18,164 bases of DNA from the NCBI GenBank assembly GCA_044375455.1, contig JBILMQ010000036.1, positions 1 through 18,164 on the forward strand. Direction: 5' to 3'. The notes below the pieces were generated by a model. It searched no databases and was not told where the DNA came from. It saw only the letters and a program-made list of their open reading frames with translations. This document shows, one piece after another, positions 6,630 through 14,483 of this stretch (within the stretch, counting starts at the first letter, position 1; every line of letters begins with the position of its first letter). The position numbers and the translations under genes are program-made. The stretch comes from JBEIHX01 sp044375455. GTDB taxonomy: Bacteria; Pseudomonadota; Alphaproteobacteria; Caulobacterales; Aquidulcibacteraceae.

Positions 6630-8120
6630 ATGACGAAATCGTACACCGAAGGCCTCTTGGGCCAGACGCTGGCCGGTGCGCTCGACGGGCTAAAGGCCAA
6701 GAAGTTCTCGGCAACCGAACTCACGCTCGCCTATATCCAGGCCGTGGAGGAAGCGCGCGCACTCAACGCCTTCGTGCTGGAGACGCCTGACAGGGCTCTG
6801 GCCCAAGCCGCAGACGCTGACAAGCGCTACGCGCAAGGTGCGCCGCGCCCTCTCGACGGCGCCCCCCTGGGCGTGAAGGATCTTTTTTGCACCGAAGGCG
6901 TCCGCTCTACGGCCTGCTCCAATATCCTCGGCAATTTCATCCCAACCTATGAGAGCACCGTCACGGCGCACCTTTGGCGTGATGGAGCGGTGATGCTCGG
7001 CAAACTGAACATGGATGAATTCGCCATGGGGTCGTCCAATGAGACGAGCTGCTTCGGCCCCGTTATCAATCCCTGGCGTCGTACAGGCTCCGCCAAGGCG
7101 CTGACCCCTGGAGGATCCTCCGGCGGATCAGCAAGCGCCGTGGCTGCAGATCTTTGCTTGGCGGCGACCGCAACGGACACAGGCGGATCGATACGTCAAC
7201 CGGCGGCCTTCACCGGAACGGTCGGCGTCAAACCGACTTACGGCCGGTGCTCTCGCTGGGGCGTGGTTGCCTTCGCCTCGTCGCTCGACCAGGCCGGGCC
7301 AATCGCCAAGACAGTCGAAGACGCAGCTATCCTGCTGCAGTCAATGGCAGGTCATGATCCTAAAGACTCCACAAGCCTGCCGATCGAAACGCCGGACTTT
7401 CGTGCGGCGTGTACACGCTCCGTCAAGGGGCTCACCATAGGGGTGCCGAAAGAATATCGCGCACCCGGCATGCCCCCGGAGATCGAAAATCTCTGGGCTC
7501 AGGGCATCGCCTGGCTGCAGGACTCTGGAGCCGCGATCAAAGACATCTCCCTGCCCCACACCAAGTATGCCCTCCCTTGTTATTACATCGTCGCGCCCGC
7601 CGAAGCTTCATCAAACCTGGCCCGTTACGATGGCATGCGCTTCGGTCACCGCGCTGAGGGCCGCGATCTTGTGGAGACCTATGAGCGCAGCCGCGGGGAA
7701 GGCTTCGGAGCGGAAGTTAAACGCCGGATTCTGATTGGCACCTATGTGCTCTCGGCCGGCTACTACGACGCCTACTACCTTCGGGCGCAGAAGGTGCGCA
7801 CGCGGATCGCTGAGGACTTTCGCGCCGCATTTGAAGACGTCGACGCAATTCTGACGCCGACCGCCCCCTCCGCAGCCTTCGGCCTTGGCGAAAAGGCCGG
7901 AGACCCGGTTCAGATGTATCTGAACGATATTTTCACCGTCACCGCCAACCTCGCGGGCCTGCCCGGGATCTCCGTCCCGTCCGCCCTTGACGCCCAGGGG
8001 CTTCCCCTGGGTCTCCAGGTGATCGGACGTGCGCTTGACGAGGAGACGCTGTTCGCCGTCGCCGCCGCACTCGAACGGGCTGCTGGATTCTCCGCCAAGC
8101 CGGCAAGGTGGTGGTCGTAA
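6630..8120 (+). CDS. gatA: Asp-tRNA(Asn)/Glu-tRNA(Gln) amidotransferase subunit A
   Basis: GatA is the glutaminase/amidase subunit that releases ammonia from glutamine for GatB. The protein has 496 residues from ATG 6630; the SD GGAG lies within the end of gatC at 6619-6622. The amidase-signature catalytic triad is visible: Lys83 in GVKDLF, cis-Ser163 in GGSSGGSASA and nucleophile Ser187 in DTGGSIRQPA. Further typical blocks are MDEFAMGSSNETS at 128-140, GVKPTYGRCSRWGVVAFASSLDQ after 199, LIGTYVLSAGYYDAYY and the C-terminal GLPGISVPSALDAQGLPLGLQVIG. A few extra residues precede the GGSSGGS block compared with the Gram-positive enzyme, leaving the triad intact. A longer frame starting at 6534 only overlaps gatC and is not the start. 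Confidence 0.97.
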   Translation: MTKSYTEGLLGQTLAGALDGLKAKKFSATELTLAYIQAVEEARALNAFVLETPDRALAQAADADKRYAQGAPRPLDGAPLGVKDLFCTEGVRSTACSNILGNFIPTYESTVTAHLWRDGAVMLGKLNMDEFAMGSSNETSCFGPVINPWRRTGSAKALTPGGSSGGSASAVAADLCLAATATDTGGSIRQPAAFTGTVGVKPTYGRCSRWGVVAFASSLDQAGPIAKTVEDAAILLQSMAGHDPKDSTSLPIETPDFRAACTRSVKGLTIGVPKEYRAPGMPPEIENLWAQGIAWLQDSGAAIKDISLPHTKYALPCYYIVAPAEASSNLARYDGMRFGHRAEGRDLVETYERSRGEGFGAEVKRRILIGTYVLSAGYYDAYYLRAQKVRTRIAEDFRAAFEDVDAILTPTAPSAAFGLGEKAGDPVQMYLNDIFTVTANLAGLPGISVPSALDAQGLPLGLQVIGRALDEETLFAVAAALERAAGFSAKPARWWS

Positions 8121-8122
8121 CA

Positions 8123-8257
8123 ATGGCGGGGTATGCGGCGACAGCAGCGCGCGCACCGCACGCGGGGCCGGCGTCTCAGGCTGCCGGCCGGCTCAACGCT
8201 GGCGTTTCTGATGCTGCTATGGTCCGGCGCGCAGTCGCTGGCAAGGAGACGGCGTAA
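8123..8257 (+). CDS. Possible 44-residue leader/spacer ORF between gatA and gatB
   Basis: The ATG at 8123 lies two bases after the gatA stop, and the TAA at 8255-8257 overlaps the gatB ATG (TAATG), so the frame exactly fills the gap. The product would be Ala-rich and basic with no recognisable motif or membrane segment. The ATG lacks an obvious SD. Exact tiling between two genes hints at translational coupling to gatB, but a frame of this length can arise by chance in GC-rich DNA, and gatB has its own strong SD. Confidence 0.3.
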   Translation: MAGYAATAARAPHAGPASQAAGRLNAGVSDAAMVRRAVAGKETA

Positions 8258-9741
8258 TGGCGATCGACATGATCGAGCGGAGGGGCAAGCTCATTCCAGG
8301 CGCAACTGGCGACTGGGAAGTTATCATCGGCCTGGAAGTGCATGCCCAGGTTGCCTCCAACGCCAAGCTGTTCTCCGGCGCATCGGCTGCGTATGGCGGC
8401 GACCCGAACGCGCACGTAAGTCTCGTCGACGCGGCAATGCCCGGCATGCTGCCGGTGATAAACCGCTTCTGCGTGGAGCAGGCAATTCGGACGGGCCTTG
8501 GTCTCAGGGCCAAAATCAATCTGCTGAGCCGCTTCGACCGCAAGAACTATTTTTACCCGGATCTTCCGGCCGGTTACCAGATCAGCCAGTATCAGCATCC
8601 GATCGTCGGTGAAGGCGAGGTTGAGGTTGATCTCGACGACGGCGGCTCTGTGCCCGTGCGGATTGAACGCATCCACCTCGAACAGGACGCCGGCAAGTCG
8701 ATCCACGATATGGATCCAGATTTCACCTTTGTCGACCTGAACCGCGCCGGCGTCGCGCTGATGGAAATCGTCTCCAAGCCTGATCTGCGCTCATCGGAAG
8801 AAGCCGCCGCCTACCTCAAGAAGTTGCGCGCCATCCTGCGCGCCCTCGGCACCTGTGACGGCAATATGGAGGAAGGCAGCCTGCGCGCAGACGTTAACGT
8901 CTCGGTACGTCGCCCAGGCGGTGACCTCGGCACGCGGTGTGAAATCAAGAACGTGAATTCCATGCGCTATGTCGCGATGGCCGTGGAGTATGAAGCCCGC
9001 CGCCAGATCGGCATCATCGAAGATGGCGGTCGAATACGGCAGGAAACGCGGCTGTTTGACGTCAAGACCGGGGAAACCCGCTCCATGCGTTCAAAGGAAG
9101 ACGCACACGATTATCGCTATTTTCCAGACCCTGACCTACTTCCCCTCGTCCTCGATCCGGCCTGGGTGAAGGAGATCGAGGCAAGCCTGCCTGAACTTCC
9201 CGACGCCAAGAAGCAGCGCCTGATTGCAGCCTATGGCCTCTCAGCCTATGACGCTGGCGTTCTGGTTGCAGACAGCGAGCGCACCGCATTCTTTGAGGCT
9301 GTCGCAAGTGGCCGCGATCCAAAGCTCGCCGTAAACTGGGTCACGCAGGATTTCTTTGGCGCCCTGAACAAGGCGGGACTTGACCTTGCACGCTCCAAGG
9401 TCAACGCAGCCAAACTTGGCGGGCTGATCGACCTGATCGCTGACGGAACGATTTCTGGCCGGATCGCCAAGGACGTATTCGAGCGGATGTTTGATACGGG
9501 GGATGCGCCCGGCGACATCGTCGCGCGAGAAGGGCTGCGACAGGTGACTGATCTCACGGCGATCGAACAGGTCATCGACGCCGTGATGGCGGCCAACCCC
9601 GACAAGGTGGCAGAAGTCCGGGACAAACCGAAGGCGTTCGGTTGGTGGGTCGGCCAGGTGATGAAGGCCTCCGGCGGCAAGGCTAATCCGAACGCCGTCA
9701 ATCAGCTCTTGCGCAAGAAACTGGAAATCGACGGGCACTAG
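8257..9741 (+). CDS. gatB: Asp-tRNA(Asn)/Glu-tRNA(Gln) amidotransferase subunit B
   Basis: GatB binds the mischarged tRNA, activates its side-chain carboxyl with ATP and amidates it with ammonia channelled from GatA. The protein has 494 residues with an excellent SD (AAGGAG at 8243-8248, 8 bases from ATG). Hallmarks are IGLEVHAQ (about 24-31), FDRKNYFYPDLPAGYQISQ, the metal/ATP region ERIHLEQDAGKS, VDLNRAGVALMEIVS, the EGSLRADVNVSVR block, CEIKNVNS and DYRYFPDPDLLPL. The C-terminal 150 residues form the helical YqeY-like tRNA-binding tail, including KAFGWWVGQVMK and NPNAVNQLLRKKL. The start codon overlaps the stop of a possible small ORF. The gene converges on, and shares stop-codon bases with, the TonB-dependent receptor gene. 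Confidence 0.97.
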   Translation: MAIDMIERRGKLIPGATGDWEVIIGLEVHAQVASNAKLFSGASAAYGGDPNAHVSLVDAAMPGMLPVINRFCVEQAIRTGLGLRAKINLLSRFDRKNYFYPDLPAGYQISQYQHPIVGEGEVEVDLDDGGSVPVRIERIHLEQDAGKSIHDMDPDFTFVDLNRAGVALMEIVSKPDLRSSEEAAAYLKKLRAILRALGTCDGNMEEGSLRADVNVSVRRPGGDLGTRCEIKNVNSMRYVAMAVEYEARRQIGIIEDGGRIRQETRLFDVKTGETRSMRSKEDAHDYRYFPDPDLLPLVLDPAWVKEIEASLPELPDAKKQRLIAAYGLSAYDAGVLVADSERTAFFEAVASGRDPKLAVNWVTQDFFGALNKAGLDLARSKVNAAKLGGLIDLIADGTISGRIAKDVFERMFDTGDAPGDIVAREGLRQVTDLTAIEQVIDAVMAANPDKVAEVRDKPKAFGWWVGQVMKASGGKANPNAVNQLLRKKLEIDGH

Positions 9742-11873
9742 AAGCGGCGCGTGATCTCGCCGCCCCATTGCCGGCCACGATTGAGCGTGAACGTATCAAA
9801 AGGTCCGTTTGGACCAAGCCCGGCAAGCAGTGGCAACATGCCCTGACCGAAGGCCGAGATCGCCCAGCGCTCGTCCGTGACGTTGCGTCCCCATAGCGCA
9901 GCCGACCACCCGCTGCGCGCCACTCCCGCGCGCAGGTCGATCCAACTCTTGGCTGGCGCACGCAACACATTGTCCAGCTCGAAATAGGTCTCGCCTGTGG
10001 CGTTGACGTCCGCCTGTAATGTCAGCTCCACATCTGCTATGCGATGCGCCAGGCGCGCCGATGCCGTTGCGGTCCAATCCGGCGCATTCGGCGTGCGGGC
10101 CCCGGAATAGTCGCGCAAACGCCCTGCTGTCAGCGGATCCGGCGCGATGAAACGGTCTATCACGCCACGGGCGCTGGCATAGCCAGCGGAAAGGACAATG
10201 TCGCTTGCCTGCGACAGCACAAGCGCCGTCTGGCCAGACACTTCGATGCCGCTCACACGCACAGCGTCGATGCTTAAGGTCACGGACTGGCCGTCCAGGA
10301 ACGTATAGCTCTGATACTTCTCGATTCGACTTTCAAAGACATTGGCGTCCGCGCGCCAGCCTGCGCCGCGCGCCTTGACTCCAACCTCGAGGCTTCGGGT
10401 GACCTCTGGTTCGAATCGGGCCTTCCAAATCGAACTGGCGCTCGGAAGAGGATTGAAGCCACCAGTTCGAAAGCCCTCGCCATAAACACCGTAAAAATAC
10501 AGATCCTCGGTGGGGGTGAAGCCAATCGCCACGCGCGGCTGAATTTTTTTGAACGACACGTCGCGCCTGTCTACCTCAGCGCCGGCGGCGGTTATCGTCT
10601 GTGCGCGATCGTCCTGATCGGTGCGAATCTGAAACTCTCCAGTCCACCGCTGACTTGCTGCGGCCACACCTGCAAATATTGCCGACTGGAGACTTTTTGT
10701 GTCATAGGCCGGGGCCGGCGCGCCGAAAAGAAGCGGTCCGAAGTCATCAACCCGACGACGGTCAATGTCTTGCAGAAATGCGCCAAATGTCATCTGCCAA
10801 GCGACTGCGCCCTCGCCGGGGTCAAACACGCGCGCCCAACGAACCTCACCTGTCTGAACAGTAATATCCGTCGGCTGTGCGATTGGTTGCAGCCCCTGGG
10901 GAAAAGCCAGGACCCCAAACACCGTCACCGGTCCGGGACGATAGTCAAGTTCTTCAACCCAACGCTTGCGATAACGATCCCGCGCCAGCACGCCGGTCAC
11001 CTCGCCGCCAGCCAAAGGCGCCGTCGCGCGCGCGCTGGTCTGCAACCAGCGCCGTGCGCTGCGGCCCTCGAAATCTCCAATGGGATCAGTCAGAACCGCG
11101 CCATCCAGCATGCCCAGGGCCAGTCCTGTGACATTGTTGGAGGACGCCCAGGCGGCGCCGCCATCATCCTCCATCCATTGCACTTTGAACTGCAGCGCCA
11201 CAGGTCCCAGAGGTCCTGAAAGGCGCAGGCGCAGATTGCGGCTTTCCTCTGCATCCACTATATGATCCAGCGTGGCGTTGTGTATCCATCCGTCCGCGGC
11301 AGACCAAGCGCCAGCGGCGCGCGCCCGCCATCCCCCGCCAAGTCTGATGCTGAGCGCGCCCTCGCCGCTTCGCCATGCGCCATCGCCTGCGCCCAGCGTG
11401 ACATATCTGAGCTGCGAGGACGGGTCGCGGGTGACGATCTGCAGAGCGCCGCCAGCGGCGCTCTTGCCGAGCACTGCTCCCTGTGGCCCCTTGAGGACTT
11501 CGATCTGCGCGACATCGTAAAGCCTGCCTGTGAAGAACTCCGTATCGGCGAGCGCAACGCCATCGGCCAGATAAGCGATCGCCGCCTGTTGCAATCTGTC
11601 AGTTGAGACGCCGCGCAAGGACACGATGTTGGTTCCAGGGTCCTGGTCGTTGATCATATGCAGGCCAGGCGCCGCGATCACGGCGGCGTCCAACGTTGTG
11701 ATTCCCCGCGCAGCAATCGCGTCAGCGTCCAGGACAGTTACTGCAGCAGGCGTGCTGAAACCGCTTTCAGCCCCGCCTCTGACCGTGATGACCGTGTCGT
11801 CCGTGATCGGGGCGGCGAGCGCGGGACCACAGGCCAGAAAAAAGACACCCGCAGCGGGCAACCATGTGCGCAT
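9738..11873 (-). CDS. TonB-dependent outer-membrane receptor under TPP riboswitch control
   Basis: The 711-residue protein begins at ATG 11873, five bases after AGGGAG. A longer frame reaching 11912 is rejected because it runs into the riboswitch. It has a clear Sec signal peptide ending ALAA (about residue 21), a TonB-box-like DTVITVRGG just after it, and a plug domain with LRGVSTDRLQQ and VLKGPQGAVLGKSAAGGALQIVTRDP. A 22-strand-type barrel rich in aromatic/charged alternation follows, with FYGVYGEGFRTGGFNPLPS and a C-terminal residue Phe as barrel proteins usually have. By sequence alone it is a generic siderophore/vitamin-type receptor, but the TPP riboswitch directly before the start points to uptake of thiamine or a thiamine precursor. 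THI-element-controlled TonB receptors are known from comparative genomics. The substrate is thus an inference from regulation. Confidence 0.92.
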   Translation of the reverse strand: MRTWLPAAGVFFLACGPALAAPITDDTVITVRGGAESGFSTPAAVTVLDADAIAARGITTLDAAVIAAPGLHMINDQDPGTNIVSLRGVSTDRLQQAAIAYLADGVALADTEFFTGRLYDVAQIEVLKGPQGAVLGKSAAGGALQIVTRDPSSQLRYVTLGAGDGAWRSGEGALSIRLGGGWRARAAGAWSAADGWIHNATLDHIVDAEESRNLRLRLSGPLGPVALQFKVQWMEDDGGAAWASSNNVTGLALGMLDGAVLTDPIGDFEGRSARRWLQTSARATAPLAGGEVTGVLARDRYRKRWVEELDYRPGPVTVFGVLAFPQGLQPIAQPTDITVQTGEVRWARVFDPGEGAVAWQMTFGAFLQDIDRRRVDDFGPLLFGAPAPAYDTKSLQSAIFAGVAAASQRWTGEFQIRTDQDDRAQTITAAGAEVDRRDVSFKKIQPRVAIGFTPTEDLYFYGVYGEGFRTGGFNPLPSASSIWKARFEPEVTRSLEVGVKARGAGWRADANVFESRIEKYQSYTFLDGQSVTLSIDAVRVSGIEVSGQTALVLSQASDIVLSAGYASARGVIDRFIAPDPLTAGRLRDYSGARTPNAPDWTATASARLAHRIADVELTLQADVNATGETYFELDNVLRAPAKSWIDLRAGVARSGWSAALWGRNVTDERWAISAFGQGMLPLLAGLGPNGPFDTFTLNRGRQWGGEITRRF

Positions 11874-11878
11874 CACAT

Positions 11879-11968
11879 CTCCCTTCGCCGGCATGATCCG
11901 GAGCAGGTTCAACGGGTCGCTGCGCAGCAGAGCAGCCTCTCAGCCCCATAGCGGGACTCCCCGGGTCG
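11879..11968 (-). promoter_or_regulatory. TPP riboswitch (THI element)
   Basis: Read on the minus strand, CGGGGAGTCCCG is followed by GGGGCTGAGAG (11947-11937). A variable GC-rich stem follows, then ACCCGTTGAACCTG, CTCCGGATCATGCCGGCG and AAGGGAG (11917-11879). These are the conserved thiamine pyrophosphate aptamer boxes in the right order and spacing. The terminal AGGGAG is also the Shine-Dalgarno of the TonB receptor gene, five bases before its ATG. Ligand binding would therefore be expected to hide the ribosome site, switching translation off when TPP is plentiful. I could not confirm a strong P1 stem by eye. Confidence 0.93.
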
Positions 11969-12423
11969 GGTGGACCTAGGCGCAGCATGCACGGGGGTCA
12001 AGCCTGTACTGCATGGCGGCGGGCGGGCGGTCCTATTCGGGACACAAGGACCCAAGACCCGCGATCCCCCCGCATCCAGAGCAATCCGCCATCGCCGACT
12101 GGCGCGGCAGGCGCGGCGAGATCGCGGCAGTCGCAGGTCGCCGCTTGACGAAGCGACAAGGCGCATGACGCAGGGCTGCGCAGCCAGCCTTGTTGGGCGA
12201 GCAGCCCAGAAAGGCCCCTGGCTTGGAAAAGCCGACCTCAAAGATGGGGAGGCGCAATCCTGACCGCCAGGAACCGGGGGCGGCTCAACCGTCAAGATGC
12301 AGGCATTGACCGCACCATCAACGCCGGCCGCCCCATGCGTCCCCGACGAAGCGAGCTGCTTCACTGAAGTCAACCATAATGATCATCGCAGCAAATCCTA
12401 TGGAGGGTTCCCCCCAGTGGGCT
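11969..12423. other. Gene-free region with several hairpins
   Basis: About 450 bases between the riboswitch and the end of the LuxR-type gene. Open frames here are Arg/Pro-rich and unconvincing, and one of them overlaps the riboswitch. Several inverted repeats cluster at 12156-12240: ACAAGGC/GCCTTGT (12156-12162/12187-12193) enclosing GGCTGCGCAGCC, then TGGGC/GCCCA (12194-12208), then GGCTT/AAGCC. It should contain the promoter of the receptor transcript; an unannotated small RNA is possible. Confidence 0.4.
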
Positions 12424-13206
12424 TTAGATGATCAGGCAATGACGCAGCGCCTGTGCGACAGCCTCGGTCCGGCTGTGGCATGACAGTTTCTCAAGTATCC
12501 GCGTGGCGTGCTTGCCGACGGTTCGCTCGTGAATGCCCAGCTGCGCCGCCACCTGCTTGTCCGTAGCACCATGCGAGATCAGCATGAGAACCTCGGTTTC
12601 GCGTGCCGTCAGCTGAGTGCGCTGCGCCTGCCGCTGCATAGGACAGCCTATCTGATCGGCGCGCCGGCGCATCGCATGCGCGAACAATTCAACTGCCGCG
12701 CGCGACGCAATGTCCGTTTTCGGCTGGGCGCCGGCGATCGAGACAAGCATCCGCCGACCGTCGCCGCCGATGAGTTGCAGCGCCAGTCCTTCATGCAAGC
12801 CGAAACTGCAGGCAGCCTCCCGGATACCGCGCGCCTCAGGAGTATCCTGAAGAGCATAGGCCTGCGACCACGCAAACGGATCCGTCGTGCGTCTGGACAG
12901 GGCGATGACGGGATCATGGATCCATGACCTGCGCGCCAGATACTGGTCAAGAAAACCGGCAGGCGAGCGCTCGAACAGCACAAGCCACGGACCATCGGCG
13001 CTCTGGCGATGGGCGGGGATGCAAACCACCACGCACGAGTAGCTGAGCGGGGCAACGGCGGCAGCGAAGGCGTACCCGAGTGCGGCAATCGAGGCGGCGG
13101 CCGAGATCGCCTGCAAGTGCGTGACATAGTCGCGGTAGAGAAGAGTGGGTGTTTCGGGCGGAGGAGCTGAGCCAAAGCCCGACAGCTGAGCCAGCCTCAC
13201 AGGCAT
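12424..13206 (-). CDS. LuxR-type transcriptional regulator with autoinducer-binding-like domain (LuxR solo)
   Basis: The protein has 260 residues from ATG 13206 (a GTG at 13212 is an alternative). The N-terminal domain aligns with the acyl-homoserine-lactone pocket of TraR. Tyr89, Asp98 and Trp113 keep the exact spacing of TraR Tyr61, Asp70 and Trp85, and FGLHEG matches the segment around Gly113. The position of TraR Trp57 is Phe85. From residue 199 (LTARETEVLMLISHG...) runs a complete LuxR helix-turn-helix with the recognition helix around IHERTVGKHATRIL. No luxI synthase lies in the window, so it is a solo here. It may sense exogenous lactones or another small molecule. The neighbours on both sides are not obvious targets. 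Family secure, ligand unknown. Confidence 0.88.
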   Translation of the reverse strand: MPVRLAQLSGFGSAPPPETPTLLYRDYVTHLQAISAAASIAALGYAFAAAVAPLSYSCVVVCIPAHRQSADGPWLVLFERSPAGFLDQYLARRSWIHDPVIALSRRTTDPFAWSQAYALQDTPEARGIREAACSFGLHEGLALQLIGGDGRRMLVSIAGAQPKTDIASRAAVELFAHAMRRRADQIGCPMQRQAQRTQLTARETEVLMLISHGATDKQVAAQLGIHERTVGKHATRILEKLSCHSRTEAVAQALRHCLII

Positions 13207-13264
13207 CGCCACACCCGATCAGCCGGCGCCCGCCATAACCACAAACGCACTGGCAGAGACCCTT

Positions 13265-13280
13265 CCAGATAGACGTCTGG
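13265..13280. promoter_or_regulatory. Palindrome upstream of the LuxR-type gene
   Basis: CCAGA and TCTGG are spaced by six bases, and the perfect palindrome AGACGTCT is at 13271-13278, about 60 bases upstream of the regulator's ATG. Position and symmetry suit an autoregulatory operator, but the sequence is shorter than a canonical lux box. Confidence 0.25.
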
Positions 13281-13391
13281 TCAATCAAACAGGAAATCAC
13301 CCGCCGGCGCAGGCTTTATCTACTGCGACACATCCGCACTGGCGCGGTGCAAGCGATCACCCACGGCGGGCCGCCGGGACGCATTGGTTCA

Positions 13392-13408
13392 GCGCGCGAA
13401 AAGCGCGC
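13392..13408 (-). terminator. GCGCGC hairpin after the membrane-anchored protein gene
   Basis: A 6-bp GCGCGC stem with a five-base loop begins nine bases after the stop of the gene ending at 13417. There is no U-tract, so termination is only plausible. Confidence 0.3.
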
Positions 13409-13416
13409 AGACAGCT

Positions 13417-14160
13417 TCAATTTGTGTCCAACTGGCCTTGGCTGGCCTGCCCTTGCGCGACTTGTCGAGCCACCGGCGTGGCGTCGCCTGCAATGTCAAA
13501 GCTGAGCTCACGCGCCCGGGAGGGGCAGCATGGCGCATCTCCTTCGCCAAACACAAGCTTCACAAGAGACAGAACGCGGTCGCGGAAAGTGATCCGATCG
13601 GCGGGCGCCTCCCCGTCAGACTTTCGCGCAATAATTTGAGCGGGGCCGGCCCTCCAGGCGCCGCCCATCTGCCGGTAAACGATGAGATAACGGCCGGCGT
13701 CGTCACCGGATTGCCCATGGTTCATGGTAAGGAACACGAGATACTCGTCCCCGCCATCGCCATCCAGGTCAAGCTTGTGCCAAGCGGCATCTTCATCAGC
13801 ACCACCAGCGTAAACGCCGACACCAGCCAAGTCTGCGATCAGCACACGGTGGACATCCGAAATTTCACTCGGAGTTTGACGCCCCGAATAGGAAATGAGC
13901 AGATCCCCTTCTCTCTCAACTCGGGGGGCCGCTCGGTCACCCTCGCGAGAAGCTGTCTGCTGCCCAGGCGCATCCGTATTGGACCCTGCATCGCCAGGCG
14001 CCGCCTGCGATGCACGTGAGGACTGGCTTTCGGCGAACCGGGGCGAGCTTTCAGAAAGCTTTCCGAAACCGGCTGCCCCGAACAAGCCAAGCATGCCGAT
14101 GATAGCCATCAAAACAGCGATATCTATGCCGCCTGGTCTCTGGCCAATACGCTGATCCAT
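13417..14160 (-). CDS. Membrane-anchored periplasmic protein with Asp/Gly-rich motif
   Basis: I do not recognise a named family. From ATG 14160 the product has 247 residues: a short basic N-terminus, one membrane segment (about 12-32, IDIAVLMAIIGMLGLFGAAG), a Ser/Ala/Arg/Gln linker, then a globular domain. That domain contains HKLDLDGDGGDEYLVFLTMNHG (D-x-D-G-D-G-x-D/E near 131-139), similar to calcium-binding loops in FG-GAP or VCBS-like proteins, then GRYLIVYRQMGGAWRAGPA and a C-terminal FDIAGDATPV region with a Cys-Cys pair. The topology suggests an inner-membrane anchor with the domain in the periplasm. An ATG at 14214 would add 18 residues. The 14160 ATG has GGAG directly abutting it, so the start is uncertain. 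Confidence 0.65.
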   Translation of the reverse strand: MDQRIGQRPGGIDIAVLMAIIGMLGLFGAAGFGKLSESSPRFAESQSSRASQAAPGDAGSNTDAPGQQTASREGDRAAPRVEREGDLLISYSGRQTPSEISDVHRVLIADLAGVGVYAGGADEDAAWHKLDLDGDGGDEYLVFLTMNHGQSGDDAGRYLIVYRQMGGAWRAGPAQIIARKSDGEAPADRITFRDRVLSLVKLVFGEGDAPCCPSRARELSFDIAGDATPVARQVAQGQASQGQLDTN

Positions 14161-14483
14161 CTCCGCTGCGCCCTGATGCGCCCTGATGCGCCCCGAGAGC
14201 GCCAGATAAGCCATTTCACGCGTTACAATCTTTCAGGCCAGGCAAGCGAGCCGCACCTTCAGACTTTGCACGTTTCAAGCCAACCCAGGCATCAGGCGAA
14301 CACGACACACACCAAAACAGCCCGCGCAGGCTCATCATGAGTTATGTTCAGCAAGCCGACATACACAAAAATACTCCACCCAAAGATGGTTTGTCATAAA
14401 CTTTAATAATCCATTACACTGACGTCGTGAAAGTTCTTATCGTTGGTCGCTCAAATATAACACTGCCTGGGGTAGCGCAGGCG
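14161..14483. other. Intergenic region, relatively AT-rich
   Basis: A 10-bp tandem duplication (CCTGATGCGC twice, about 14171-14190) lies just upstream of the preceding gene's start. From about 14335 to 14460 the sequence is clearly more AT-rich than its surroundings. A short plus-strand frame from GTG 14427 begins VKVLIVGRSNITLPGV but then runs only antisense to the next gene. A weak stem (GCCTG 14465-14469, CAGGC 14478-14482) follows the stop of the Pr6Pr-like gene and may end its transcript. No real gene is evident. Confidence 0.4.

Noticed and set aside
11909..12373. Minus-strand 154-codon frame between the receptor and LuxR-type genes
   Set aside because: It runs through the conserved TPP riboswitch, and the translation is compositionally odd with no SD.
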